Of a stretch of DNA of 64,000 bases, positions 1 through 8,208 are shown piece after piece. Source of the stretch: Bacteroidales bacterium CF (GTDB taxonomy: Bacteria; Bacteroidota; Bacteroidia; Bacteroidales; UBA932); assembly GCA_000473305.1 (NCBI GenBank), contig CP006772.1, positions 1,364,001 to 1,428,000 on the forward strand. The letters are read 5' to 3'. The notes under the pieces are model-generated. The model saw only the letters and a list, made by a program, of their open reading frames with translations, was not told the DNA's origin and made no database searches. Made by a program: the position numbers and the translations under genes. Each line of letters starts with the position of its first letter. The first letter of the stretch is position 1.

Positions 1-43
1 ATACTTCCTACTTTATTGTGGGACATCTTAATACATTATCATT

Positions 44-229
44 ATGATTATAGAAAAAGAGCATTTTGAAGCCTTTATGGAAAGAATACTTGATCGATTG
101 GATTCAATAGATACCAAAATTGGCGACTTATCTCAAAAACATAATATTGTAAACGGAAAGAATCTACTCGATAATCAGGATATGTGCTTTCTACTAAAGG
201 TGAATAAACGAACATTACAGCGTTACTGA
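44..229 (+). pseudogene. Helix-turn-helix protein, 5' part, cut by IS21
   Basis: The first 61 codons of a small DNA-binding protein. It has an N-terminal helical, coiled-coil-like part (RILDRLDSIDTKI) and the start of an excisionase-like helix-turn-helix (LDNQDMCFLLKVNKRTLQRY), of the kind found in many short Bacteroidetes regulators linked to mobile elements. The apparent stop TGA at 227-229 is the first three bases of the IS21 element. Skipping 227-2794, that is the element plus one copy of GTTAC, continues the frame into 2795-2890, giving a 92-residue protein. The family is inferred from motif shape. The interruption and restored frame are read directly. Confidence 0.82.
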
Positions 230-269
230 ATATATCACATCAAATAGGCCACTGTATCACTCACAAATG
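222..269. repeat. IS21 no. 1 left end: target duplication and terminal repeats
   Basis: GTTAC at 222-226 is the target duplication. Two terminal repeat copies follow, ATATCACATCAAATA at 232-246 and GTATCACTCACAAATG at 254-269, in inverted orientation to the four copies at the right end. Multiple end repeats are known as transposase binding sites in IS21 elements. Confidence 0.85.
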
Positions 270-307
270 AGCCACCAAGAAAGAGCTGTAAACTTGACAT
301 AAAAGTA

Positions 308-1042
308 TTAATTTTTTTTCTGTTTTCTTCTCATTGATTCGCCCAATATCTCAACCCTTACCGAGTTACTGGTAATTCGGTCCATTATTGCATCGGCCAG
401 AGTAGGTTCTCCGATATAATCGTACCAGTTTTTAACAGGCAGTTGGGATGTAATGATAACTGATTTCCGTTCATAAAAGTCTTCCAGTATCTGCAGCAGA
501 GCCAAACGGGAGTTGTTATCAAGCGGTTGCAATCCGAAGTCATCAAAGATAATAAGGTCGTTTTTTTCAATGTGATTGATGACTTTAATGAATGAGCCTT
601 CGATTTTTGCCATGGCTATCTTTTCAATGAACTTGTTCATTGCGAAGTACTCGGTTCGTATCCCCATGTAGCAAGCCTGCTTTCCGATGGCACAGGCAAG
701 ATAGCTTTTCCCGCAACCGGTTTTACCCGTTATGAGTATATTTTCGGCTCGTTTTACAAAGCTGCAGTCAGATAATTCCAGTAACTGTTCTTTGGTAAGG
801 TTACGCTGTTCCGAACATATTACCTCCTCAAGTACGCTGTTGTATCTCAATTTGCTTGTTTTAAGATACATTGTCATCTTACGTTCGTTTCGGAAAAGGA
901 TCTCCGACTCCACCATCTTTGCCATTATCTGTTCAAGGGGAGGCCTGTTGTGAGGTGCAAGATTCATAATGGCAGAGAAGGCCTGTGCCATACCCTTCAT
1001 TTTCAGGGATTCGAGTTGGATCAGTGTCTCTTGGTTGTTCAT
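308..1042 (-). CDS. istB: IstB-like transposition helper ATPase
   Basis: A 244-residue AAA+ ATPase of the IS21 IstB family, the partner that loads and regulates the IstA transposase at target DNA. Walker A (GKTGCGKS, about residues 106-113) and Walker B followed by the usual DDFG (LIIFDDFG, about 163-170) are present. Length is typical of the family. It lies 27 nt downstream of istA on the same strand, the canonical IS21 order, and probably shares its transcript. No frameshift or internal stop is seen. Confidence 0.95.
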   Translation of the reverse strand: MNNQETLIQLESLKMKGMAQAFSAIMNLAPHNRPPLEQIMAKMVESEILFRNERKMTMYLKTSKLRYNSVLEEVICSEQRNLTKEQLLELSDCSFVKRAENILITGKTGCGKSYLACAIGKQACYMGIRTEYFAMNKFIEKIAMAKIEGSFIKVINHIEKNDLIIFDDFGLQPLDNNSRLALLQILEDFYERKSVIITSQLPVKNWYDYIGEPTLADAIMDRITSNSVRVEILGESMRRKQKKN

Positions 1043-1069
1043 AATAATTATATTTTTTGTGAGTGATTG

Positions 1070-2629
1070 CTATTCAAAGAAAGATGCTCCCCTAAGGTTT
1101 TCATGGAGGGGTATATGTGATGTATCGGTATCAATTTGCTCTTTATCAAGGTTTAATTCCAGTATTCTTTTTATTGCAGTATAACTTACAGCTGCCGTAG
1201 TACCACAAGCCCTCCCACACGCTGCCTCTATCCTTTCAACAGGATACTTCCTTGACAGTGACAATATACCCTGACTGGATCTGTAAGCCTGCTGTATGAA
1301 AGGTTGTGAGGCAAGGATGCGTTCTATTACCGTTGTTGTATTTGGCCCTATGTGGTGAGCTTGTCCGAGATAGTATGCTGCATTATACTCTTTGCTTTTT
1401 TGATATGCGCGGTGATTTTCGGGCATATGGGATGGCTCTGTCGTGTATCCGTTGGCCTTCAGGTCACGTCTGTGAATGGCCACCCTATTAAAGTCAACAT
1501 ACACTTCGACGCTTTCCTGGTCGAATACCACGGTGGCTTTCTGATTCACATACTGGTAGGGAATACTGTAAGAGTGCCTCTCTTTTCCTATCTGGACGTG
1601 ATAGCTGGAGGGTACAAGGAACTCTTTCCTATGTTTCAATATAAATGGCTCTGCCGGGAGAGGCTTGAGTAATGGCTTCTCTTCTTTCTCAAAAAGTTCA
1701 ATACGGCTGTAGGTTCGCCCAGTCATATTACGCCCGTTGAACTCTTCGGTGAGCTCAGATATGCGTTCATTAAGCAAATCCAATCTCTCATACTCCTCAT
1801 TCCGTATCCGGGAATAAACGAACTGATATGTCTTGTATACCAATCCTTCAACGGGGGCCTTATCCTTCGGATGAACGGGCCTCGTGGCGACAAGCTCCGT
1901 ATCATAGTGAACGCTCCATTGCATGGTGGACTCGCTGAAGGTCGGCTCGTACCTGTCCGAACGTATCACCCATTGACGCATGTTGTCACTCTTGACTGAT
2001 TCCGGTATCCCGCCAAAATATGACAGTGCTTTTGATAGTCCGTAATAAAAACATTCCTGGGTTGCATTGTAAAGTGCCATTATGAAGGCAATGGAACTAT
2101 ATGGGAGGATACAGCATAGAACGACTACCTCTGTGATTAATCCCGTTCTACGATCAACAAGATTCAGCTTGTCCCCGGCAAAATCAACCTGCATCTCGAA
2201 CCCCGGGGCATATACATTGTGATATGAATAATGATGGGATTTGATGTAGTCCTGGATGTATGCCTTGAAACGTGTGTATCCATAGCCTTCAGGATGTAAT
2301 TTCAGATATTCAGTCCAGAGACACTCATAGGTACTACGATTTTGTGTTATATCCCGGCTATATTCTTCCAGAAGAGGCTCAAGCTTGTCATAACGGGCAT
2401 CTTTACCCGGACGGTAATCCTTGCGCTGAAGCACTGAGACCACATCAGAGTCACTCATTTGTAAAAGTTCCTGATAACTCTTGCCGGATGAATCGGCTCT
2501 CTCCTTGTAGGCTGTTATAGATGACCTGCTTATTCCAACCTTGTTGCTGATCTCCCGTTGAGAGATTCCTGCTGCCAGTAATTGTAAAATCCTTTTAAGT
2601 TTTAGCATTGTAATCTTCGTGTTTGACAT
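1070..2629 (-). CDS. istA: IstA transposase (IS21 family)
   Basis: A 519-residue DDE transposase. The N-terminal region carries a helix-turn-helix (GISQREISNKVGISRSSI, about residues 16-33) for end recognition. The catalytic core shows the DDE acids in their usual contexts: MQVDFAGD (first Asp), SVKSDNMRQ (second Asp) and APVEGLV (Glu). The C-terminal part is the Mu-transposase-like beta domain. Length is standard for IS21 IstA and the gene is intact. It starts about 70 bp inside the right-hand array of terminal repeats. It is not closely similar to the IstA at 11977-13536, so the two elements are separate arrivals. Confidence 0.95.
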   Translation of the reverse strand: MSNTKITMLKLKRILQLLAAGISQREISNKVGISRSSITAYKERADSSGKSYQELLQMSDSDVVSVLQRKDYRPGKDARYDKLEPLLEEYSRDITQNRSTYECLWTEYLKLHPEGYGYTRFKAYIQDYIKSHHYSYHNVYAPGFEMQVDFAGDKLNLVDRRTGLITEVVVLCCILPYSSIAFIMALYNATQECFYYGLSKALSYFGGIPESVKSDNMRQWVIRSDRYEPTFSESTMQWSVHYDTELVATRPVHPKDKAPVEGLVYKTYQFVYSRIRNEEYERLDLLNERISELTEEFNGRNMTGRTYSRIELFEKEEKPLLKPLPAEPFILKHRKEFLVPSSYHVQIGKERHSYSIPYQYVNQKATVVFDQESVEVYVDFNRVAIHRRDLKANGYTTEPSHMPENHRAYQKSKEYNAAYYLGQAHHIGPNTTTVIERILASQPFIQQAYRSSQGILSLSRKYPVERIEAACGRACGTTAAVSYTAIKRILELNLDKEQIDTDTSHIPLHENLRGASFFE

Positions 2630-2697
2630 CTCCGTAGTGTATTTTTTTCAAAAATACACAGGAGCGTCCTTCAAGATTACATCCCTTTATTGTGGTA

Positions 2698-2794
2698 CAT
2701 TTGTGGGTGATACGCCTGGCTCATTTGTGAGTGATACACCCGGTACATTTGTGAGTGATATGACTGGCACATTTGGTGTGATATTATCAGTTAC
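2698..2794. repeat. IS21 no. 1 right end: four repeats at 24-bp spacing plus target duplication
   Basis: Four copies of a CATTTGTGAGTGATA-like unit begin at 2698, 2722, 2746 and 2770, exactly 24 bp apart. The outermost copy is one base shorter (CATTTGGTGTGATAT) and forms the terminal inverted repeat. GTTAC at 2790-2794 is the second target-duplication copy. The regular spacing suggests binding of several transposase units on one face of the helix (inference). Confidence 0.88.
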
Positions 2795-2890
2795 CGTATG
2801 ACAGGCAATTTACCCTATATTCGTATCATGGGAAAAAATTATTATATGGTAGATCAAGTACATGAGTTTATTCGTAAGCATATGAAGTGA
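2795..2890 (+). pseudogene. Helix-turn-helix protein, 3' part, separated by IS21
   Basis: This is the continuation of the gene starting at 44. Directly after the second GTTAC copy, codons from CGT (2795) run open for 31 residues to TGA at 2888-2890, in the same phase as the 5' part. The residues (TGNLPYIRIMGKNYYMVDQV) match what follows the recognition helix in these short regulators: a turn, a beta-hairpin reading like 'IGNKIYY', then a C-terminal helix. Alone it has no start site and should be silent. Confidence 0.8.
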
Positions 2891-3584
2891 AAATATTTTC
2901 TTTAAAATTTTATAAGTAAAATTAGCTGATATACTGACAGATGCCTTGTGTAAACCATATGTTTTTCTTTTGTTTTACCAAAAAATGCTGTAATTTTATT
3001 CAATACAACGCTTTATATCGTTTTCTTTGTGATGACAACTGGACTACTCCAACAAATGCGATATCATACAAGAATATTCGTTAATTTATTAACGACCAAC
3101 AACAGGTGATAAAGATAGCGAGGTACTGTTTCGAGTTAATTAAGGAAACGGGAACCATTTTCTTATCGCTCAAAAGCAAAATATTAAAACAAATTTTTGA
3201 AGACCTCCCTCTTTAGGGATTCAGATAAACAACAACTCATTCCAACAACAACGATACCGCAAAAAAAATTGAAGTACAAAGCAGTAATGGAGAAACTCAC
3301 ATCAATGATAAAAAAATAGAAGCATATCGTTTTTATTTTTCAGGGAAAACTATTTTATATTTTGACAAATTTAATGGCTTTCCCTTTCTATAGAAACAAA
3401 CTTGAATTGCAGGTAAAGAACCTAAATAAATCGGAGGAACCTTTTGGTTAAAAATAGTAGTTATGCTGAATTTTGAAGAAGGCGATTTGCAATTTTCTCT
3501 CTTAGCGATTCCCCAAAATAATAACCTGTTCTTAATAAATAGGACTTCAAGCTGGACACTGCGTGCCGCATAAAGTTCTATTTA
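2891..3584. other. AT-rich intergenic region without an intact gene
   Basis: Nearly 700 bp with no convincing gene. Short open stretches exist, for example one ending at TAG 3391-3393 that reads ...KIEAYRFYFSGKTILYF..., and a 36-codon ATG frame at about 3463-3573. None has a recognisable family or clear ribosome binding site. I read it as decayed sequence between the split regulator and the MFS gene. Confidence 0.5.
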
Positions 3585-3586
3585 TT
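3534..3586 (-). terminator. Possible hairpin at the end of the MFS gene
   Basis: AATAAATAGGACT (3534-3546) pairs with AGTTCTATTTATT (3574-3586) with one mismatch over 13 bp, around a loop of about 27 nt. It overlaps the MFS stop codon. The long loop and lack of a strong U-tract make terminator function uncertain. Confidence 0.3.
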
Positions 3587-4775
3587 AGGCAACGTTAATT
3601 TTTCTTTTTTTCTTGTCTAAAATTGTAAATATTATCATTAATACTGTGGCAATTAATGCCATTACAGAACCAAAATAAAATGGAGCATTTGAATTGACCT
3701 TATCATACAGTAATCCTGCAATTAAACTCGCAGGTAATAAGGTAATTCCAAGTACAGCATGATAAATTCCAAACCCCGTTCCTTTCAAATCTTTGCTTAC
3801 AATATCCGAAACCATTGCTTTCTGACTACCATCAGTCAATGCGCTATAAAATCCATACAACATAAACAAGAAAATAAAAACATTTATACTATTGAATCTA
3901 CCGAAAAAATAATAGACAATCGCATATACTAAGAAACCGAGAATAATCAATTTTTCACGACCAATTCTATCCGATAATTTTCCAATAGGTATGGCAAGCA
4001 ATACCGATACCGTATTAAATATCATATACATAAAAGGGATGTATGATTTATCTATGCCTGTTTCACTTGTTTTTACAAGTAACAAAGCATCTGCTGAATT
4101 ACCAAGTGTAAACACGAAAATTATAATAAGGAAGAAATAGAACTTTTTGGGTAATTGTTTTAAGGAAATCTTATTGGTGGTTTCTTTTTTCTCTGCCTTT
4201 GCTTCTTTTATGAAAATAACAATCGTTAATACGCCCAAAATTGCAGGAATCGTTGCCAATAAAAATATGTTGGTGTAATTTAAAGGGAAAAAAGATAATA
4301 ATATGAAAGCAATCAACGGGCCAACAATAGCTCCGCTATTATCCATTGCTTTCTGAAATCCAAAAGTTTTACCGGCTTCATTTTTTTTAATTGAGCCACT
4401 TATAAGGCTGTCCCGCGGTGCTGCTCTTAAGCCTTTTCCAATGCGTTCGAAAAACCGAAAAAATAAAATCTGAATTGGTATTCTTGCCAATGCATATAAG
4501 GGAGTTATAATGGCTGTAATACCATATCCAATAATCATGAATGGTTTGTTTTTACCAATCTTATCACTCCAGTATCCCGAAATTGCTTTTAATAATGATG
4601 CGGTACTCTCTGCAATTCCTTCAATTAAAGAAATAGTTGTTTTAGATGCTCCTATCGACAATAAAAATAGTGGCATCACACTATATACCATTTTGGTAGA
4701 TGTGTCTGTGAAGAAACTTGTTAGTCCTGTATAAAAAGCATTTTTCTCTAATCCAAATATCTTTTCTCTTTTCAT
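3585..4775 (-). CDS. MFS transporter
   Basis: A 396-residue inner-membrane protein of the major facilitator superfamily with about 12 hydrophobic segments. The loop between helices 2 and 3 carries the MFS-type motif (GYWSDKIGKNKPFMIIGYG, about residues 67-85), and the duplicated half repeats it (GKLSDRIGREKLI). The early FFTDTSTKMVYSVMPLFL segment is typical of a subgroup of bacterial MFS proteins often found near metal-resistance genes. The substrate cannot be read from sequence. It starts 37 nt after the cation-transporter 3' fragment on the same strand, so it was probably the third gene of a Fur / transporter / MFS operon and may now suffer polarity from the IS66 insertion. Confidence 0.85.
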   Translation of the reverse strand: MKREKIFGLEKNAFYTGLTSFFTDTSTKMVYSVMPLFLLSIGASKTTISLIEGIAESTASLLKAISGYWSDKIGKNKPFMIIGYGITAIITPLYALARIPIQILFFRFFERIGKGLRAAPRDSLISGSIKKNEAGKTFGFQKAMDNSGAIVGPLIAFILLSFFPLNYTNIFLLATIPAILGVLTIVIFIKEAKAEKKETTNKISLKQLPKKFYFFLIIIFVFTLGNSADALLLVKTSETGIDKSYIPFMYMIFNTVSVLLAIPIGKLSDRIGREKLIILGFLVYAIVYYFFGRFNSINVFIFLFMLYGFYSALTDGSQKAMVSDIVSKDLKGTGFGIYHAVLGITLLPASLIAGLLYDKVNSNAPFYFGSVMALIATVLMIIFTILDKKKRKINVA

Positions 4776-4812
4776 TTCGTAAAACCTTTACTCTGTTTTG
4801 TTTTATGCGTCT

Positions 4813-5060
4813 TTAATGATTATCACAATTACATTCTTTACTTTTTGCTTTTTCAAAGGCTTCTTTACCCTCAGAGAACGAAAAATACACTAAACCTGCT
4901 GTACCAATAATATCAGCATAGGCAAAGCCTGTTAATTCATAAATAAGACTTGACACAAGCAAAACGATTGACATATAAACACATATTTTTGTACAATTTC
5001 CGTCTGCAATAATGGGTTTAGAATCTAATTTTACACCTATTCTTTTTTTAGTGTAGGTTA
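4813..5060 (-). pseudogene. Cation transporter, 3' part, cut by IS66
   Basis: C-terminal part of a small membrane cation transporter related to the cation diffusion facilitator fold. It reads (LTY)TKKRIGVKLDSKPII ... followed by two hydrophobic helices and a Cys/His tail (CNCDNH) that could bind metal. An ATG-started frame runs back to 5082, but those extra codons are IS66 terminal sequence. Joining 7741 to 5060 on the minus strand, with one copy of the 8-bp duplication, gives WLTY-TKKRIG in frame, for a protein of about 211 residues. The metal is unknown; the family is assigned from topology and the LDSKPIIADG segment. Confidence 0.85.
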
Positions 5061-5076
5061 GTAAGCATCCGATAAA
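5053..5076. repeat. IS66 left end: 8-bp target duplication and inverted repeat
   Basis: GTAGGTTA (5053-5060) is the target duplication, repeated at 7741-7748. GTAAGCATCCGATAAA (5061-5076) is the left inverted repeat, a perfect 16-bp match to the reverse complement of 7725-7740. IS66 elements begin with GTAA and duplicate 8 bp. Confidence 0.96.
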
Positions 5077-5131
5077 ACCCATATTGTAACCCTAGTTTGG
5101 CCTATTTAATTTTGTTTTAAAATTAAACGTC

Positions 5132-5497
5132 ATGACACTAGAGGAGTACGAACAACTGGAACATGATTTTTTATCATCGTCCACCAACATCCGGTCCTTT
5201 CTTCAAAGCAGAGGAGTTAGCCACCACAAGTATTACTACTGGAAGCGCAAATCAAGAGAGCAAAAAGAGTCTGCAGTTGTCTCTGAGGGTCAGTTTCTAC
5301 CTATTGATCTTCATTCTGGCAGCTTAATCAAGCCTTCAAAACGAGGCAAAAGCACAAAACAGCCATTAATAGGCCAGGGCGAGATTGAGATCGAACTTCG
5401 TACCCCTTCGGGAGCAGAGTTCCGTATCCGGGGTATTATGGACTCACTTATGTTAAGTACCATCATCGCTTCTACCGGAGGTCGGCGCAATGTTTAG
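5132..5497 (+). CDS. tnpA: IS66 accessory protein TnpA
   Basis: A 121-residue protein of the IS66 Orf1/TnpA family, which is needed with TnpB for transposition in this family although its exact role is not settled. The N-terminal half contains a helix-turn-helix-like segment (FLQSRGVSHHKYYYWKRKSR, about residues 24-43). The C-terminal half is a short beta-rich segment (IEIELRTPSGAEFRIRG), which in the family precedes the tnpB overlap. The last 8 nt overlap tnpB, consistent with translational coupling. Confidence 0.88.
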   Translation: MTLEEYEQLEHDFLSSSTNIRSFLQSRGVSHHKYYYWKRKSREQKESAVVSEGQFLPIDLHSGSLIKPSKRGKSTKQPLIGQGEIEIELRTPSGAEFRIRGIMDSLMLSTIIASTGGRRNV

Positions 5498-5846
5498 TCT
5501 TAATGATAGCATGCGTTACCTTCTCTACAGTGAGCCCACAGATATGCGCAAGAGTTATCACACCCTGAGCGGCCTTGTAACAAACAATATGGGACTCAAT
5601 GTACGCAACGGAGATGTCTTTATCTTCGTTAACAAGGCCCGTAACAGAATCAAACTACTTCATATGGAGCCAGGAGGTCTTGTTATCTACTCCAAACTGC
5701 TTGAAGAGGGTCGTTTTCGCCTTCCTTCAAGAGATCCTGAGCAAGGTAGTGTCAAAATGAACTGGCTTGACCTGGTGATGATGGTTGAGGGAGTTATGGA
5801 TGACCCGGCGACAAGATTAAGGCGATTAAAAAGAGTAAATATTTAG
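5490..5846 (+). CDS. tnpB: IS66 accessory protein TnpB (Orf2)
   Basis: A 118-residue member of the IS66 Orf2-like family (PF05717). The hallmark core is present: EPTDMRKSYHTLSGLV near residue 15, then GDVFIFVNKARNRIKLLHMEPGG and the FRLPSRD segment. The protein is required for IS66 transposition in tested elements; its molecular role is unclear. It overlaps tnpA by 8 nt and is followed by a 73-nt gap before tnpC. Confidence 0.95.
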   Translation: MFSLNDSMRYLLYSEPTDMRKSYHTLSGLVTNNMGLNVRNGDVFIFVNKARNRIKLLHMEPGGLVIYSKLLEEGRFRLPSRDPEQGSVKMNWLDLVMMVEGVMDDPATRLRRLKRVNI

Positions 5847-5919
5847 CATAAAATATTGGTAATTATTTGGTTATCTAAAACATTGTTACTATCTTTGTAT
5901 CAGATAATTACAGTGTTTT

Positions 5920-7536
5920 ATGGCTTCCGGATACACCCAGCAGGATATAGCAAAGATGGCAGCAGAGATAGAGTCTCTTCGCAGTCAGCTTGCTGCAAAA
6001 GAAGAGGTTGTATCCAATCTTGAATCAGATGTCACCAAGCTGGAATCCCACATCTCCAAATTAGAGTACGAACTTACCTGGTTGAGGAAGAAGCTATTTG
6101 GCAAGATGAGCGAACGCTTTATTAACTCAGATCCTGATTCCCGCCAGCTTGATATCTTTGGAGAGCAGCTTAGCGACAATGAGAGAGAGGAGCTTGAGAG
6201 GGCTGCAACACAGGAGCAGGAGCTAATAACCAGAATAGTAACAGTAAGCAAGCCTCGTACAACTCGCAAGGATATATCCTTTGAAAACCTGCGTGTTGAA
6301 GAGACAATAATAGAGCCCGAAGGATTAAATTTTGAGGAATATGTTTGTATTGGGACAGAAGAAACAAACAGACTGGCTTATAAACCGGCAGAGTTCTTTG
6401 TTAAGAGAACTATCCGTAAAAAGTATGCTCTTAAAAATCAGTTAACCGAGATTGAGGATGAGCAAGAAAAGAGGCCTTCAGTAGTGATAGCGCCACTTCC
6501 CGATAGTCCCATCCACAAATGCATGGCAGATACTAGTCTTTTGACAGAGATAATCATCCAAAAATATCTTTATCACCTCCCTTTTCACCGACAGATAGCC
6601 CGGTTTGGGGATCTTGGGGTTAGAATAAGCTCTTCCACTGTGGGAGACTGGTTCTCCCAGAGCTGCGAGTTGCTCAGACCACTCTATGACCATCTGCGAC
6701 GACGGGTCTTGTCCACCGATTATATCCAGGTTGACGAGAGTACCCTCCCGGTGATAGATAATGAGAAGCGAAGAGCTGTGAAGGGTTATCTGTGGGTAGT
6801 ACGCAATCCGGACAACGGAGAGGTCTTCTTTCATTATGACAGAGGTTCCCGTTCAGAGAAAACTGCCTTGGTTCTTCTTCATGGCTTCAATGGCGCAATA
6901 CAGAGTGACGGCTATCAGGTTTACAATCGTTTTGAGGCGCTTGATGGTAAGCTGATGCTCGGCTGCTGGGCTCACGCCAGGCGTAAGTTCGATGAAGCAC
7001 TGGCAGAGAATAAGAAGCTGGCAACAGAGGCACTTCTTCAGATACAGTCTCTTTATGCGATAGAGAGGGAGGCAGACGAGATGGGAGCTACAGTGGAGCA
7101 GAGAGGAGAACTAAGAAGTACAAAAGCATATCCGTTACTTGTCACCTTTGAAAAATGGCTTTACGACAACTATACAACTCTCTTACCACAAAGCAGAACG
7201 GCAAAAGCGATATCTTATACATACAGTATCTTCCCTAAGCTATCAAGATACCACCTTAACGGCAGATACAGATTAGACAACAACCTTGTTGAGAATGCCA
7301 TCCGTCCCCTGGCAATAGGAAGAAAGAACTATCTCTTTTGCGGTAACTCAGATGCTGCTATAAGGGCAGCAATGGTATACTCGCTGCTTGGATCATGCAA
7401 GGCTGCCGGAGTAAACCCGGCTGAATGGCTCGGAGATGTTCTTTCAAAAATTTACTCTTACACAAAAGAGAACAGAAACATGGAAGAGCTATTGCCTCAT
7501 TTGTGGAAAAATAGTCAAACTTGTATCGAATCGTGA
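5920..7536 (+). CDS. tnpC: IS66 transposase TnpC
   Basis: A 538-residue DDE transposase. The first 60 or so residues form a leucine-zipper-like coiled coil (ESLRSQLAAKEEVVSNLESD), followed by the LTWLRKKLFGKMSERF helix, a linker, and the IS66 catalytic domain. Catalytic acids appear in YIQVDEST (first Asp), IQSDGYQVY (second Asp) and LVENAIRPLAIGRKNYLF (Glu with the conserved C-terminal signature). The GCWAHARRKFDEA segment is also characteristic. Length is typical and the frame is intact. Confidence 0.97.
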   Translation: MASGYTQQDIAKMAAEIESLRSQLAAKEEVVSNLESDVTKLESHISKLEYELTWLRKKLFGKMSERFINSDPDSRQLDIFGEQLSDNEREELERAATQEQELITRIVTVSKPRTTRKDISFENLRVEETIIEPEGLNFEEYVCIGTEETNRLAYKPAEFFVKRTIRKKYALKNQLTEIEDEQEKRPSVVIAPLPDSPIHKCMADTSLLTEIIIQKYLYHLPFHRQIARFGDLGVRISSSTVGDWFSQSCELLRPLYDHLRRRVLSTDYIQVDESTLPVIDNEKRRAVKGYLWVVRNPDNGEVFFHYDRGSRSEKTALVLLHGFNGAIQSDGYQVYNRFEALDGKLMLGCWAHARRKFDEALAENKKLATEALLQIQSLYAIEREADEMGATVEQRGELRSTKAYPLLVTFEKWLYDNYTTLLPQSRTAKAISYTYSIFPKLSRYHLNGRYRLDNNLVENAIRPLAIGRKNYLFCGNSDAAIRAAMVYSLLGSCKAAGVNPAEWLGDVLSKIYSYTKENRNMEELLPHLWKNSQTCIES

Positions 7537-7724
7537 ACACTTTGTGCAATTTGCGCTCTAATTACACGAATTTGTGTCAAACCAGCACAAATTGACACAA
7601 CTTTAACCAAAATCGCACGAATTTAACCTAACTTTATACGAAGTGGTCCGGTAGCCGCCATAAATACAAAATGGGGAATCCTAATTACGAAAAAGTGGGG
7701 ACGCTTAATTGCCAAAATATGCTG

Positions 7725-7748
7725 TTTATCGGATGCTTACGTAGGTTA
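7725..7748. repeat. IS66 right end: inverted repeat and target duplication
   Basis: TTTATCGGATGCTTAC (7725-7740) is the exact reverse complement of the left inverted repeat. GTAGGTTA (7741-7748) repeats the left flank. Together they fix the element boundary to the base. Confidence 0.96.
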
Positions 7749-8136
7749 ACCAAATCATAACCAATATTGAAATAAATGAAATAATAATACCCCAAAGTGT
7801 AGTTTCGGGTTTATTTTGGTTGATAATATTTAAAGCGACTCCTATTATTAAGCCAACGGATAAAATATAAAAAGAAATTCCAGTGATTTTTAATGCAGTT
7901 TTTTCAAATTCACTTTTTTCGCTGGTTGGGTTTTGTCTGATACGAAGAATCATGATGGCAATTCCAATTCCTGAAATTACTTCAATAAAACTATCCACTC
8001 CAAAACCAAATAATGCGAGAGTTTCGTCTTGATATCCGAAAATCATAGATATCAGACCTTCAATGATATTATAGAAAATTGTAAACAGACTTAAATACCA
8101 AGCATATTTGTAAAGTTTTTGTTCTGCGATTGTCAT
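7741..8136 (-). pseudogene. Cation transporter, 5' part, cut by IS66
   Basis: N-terminal two thirds of the split transporter: four hydrophobic helices, including FYNIIEGLISMIFG and the DSFIEVISGIGIAIMILRIR segment. This segment resembles the CDF-type helix that bears metal-binding Asp. I favour the ATG at 8134-8136 (MTIAEQKLYKY); another ATG 36 nt upstream at 8170-8172 is possible. As it stands, translation enters the IS66 end and stops at 7726-7728 after four foreign codons (VSIR). It lies 36-72 nt downstream of the fur-like gene on the same strand, so metal-dependent control is likely. Confidence 0.85.
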
Positions 8137-8208
8137 TCTATTTGCTTTTATTTTTATGAATAATTTCCACAAAAGTAAATAAGAAAAATATGCAACAGTA
8201 TTGCAAAC

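Larger units (their letters stand above)
227..2789 (-). mobile_element. IS21-family insertion sequence no. 1
   Basis: A complete element of 2563 bp carrying istA and istB on the minus strand. Its ends match as imperfect inverted repeats: left TGAATATATCACATCAAAT, right (reverse complement) TGATAATATCACACCAAAT. GTTAC occurs just outside both ends (222-226 and 2790-2794), a 5-bp target duplication within the 4-8 bp expected for IS21. Both genes are open with catalytic motifs, so it may be active. It sits inside a helix-turn-helix gene whose reading frame is restored by exact removal. Confidence 0.93.
5061..7740 (+). mobile_element. IS66-family insertion sequence
   Basis: A complete 2680-bp element with 16-bp perfect terminal inverted repeats, an 8-bp target duplication (GTAGGTTA) and the three usual genes tnpA, tnpB and tnpC in order on the plus strand. 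All three frames are intact. It is inserted in antisense orientation into a cation-transporter gene. The 200 bp after tnpC hold short A/T-rich repeats (CACGAATTT, CACAAATTG) and no gene. Confidence 0.96.

Noticed and set aside
2698-2789. Regular 24-bp repeats that could be taken for a CRISPR array
   Set aside because: Units are about 16 bp with 8-bp gaps, match the inverted left end of the IS21 element and have no cas genes.
3463-3573. 36-codon ATG frame between the split regulator and the MFS gene
   Set aside because: No family resemblance; too short to support as a gene.
5985-6367. Minus-strand open frames inside tnpC
   Set aside because: Shadows of the transposase coding frame, low complexity (Ser-rich) and no ribosome binding site or family.
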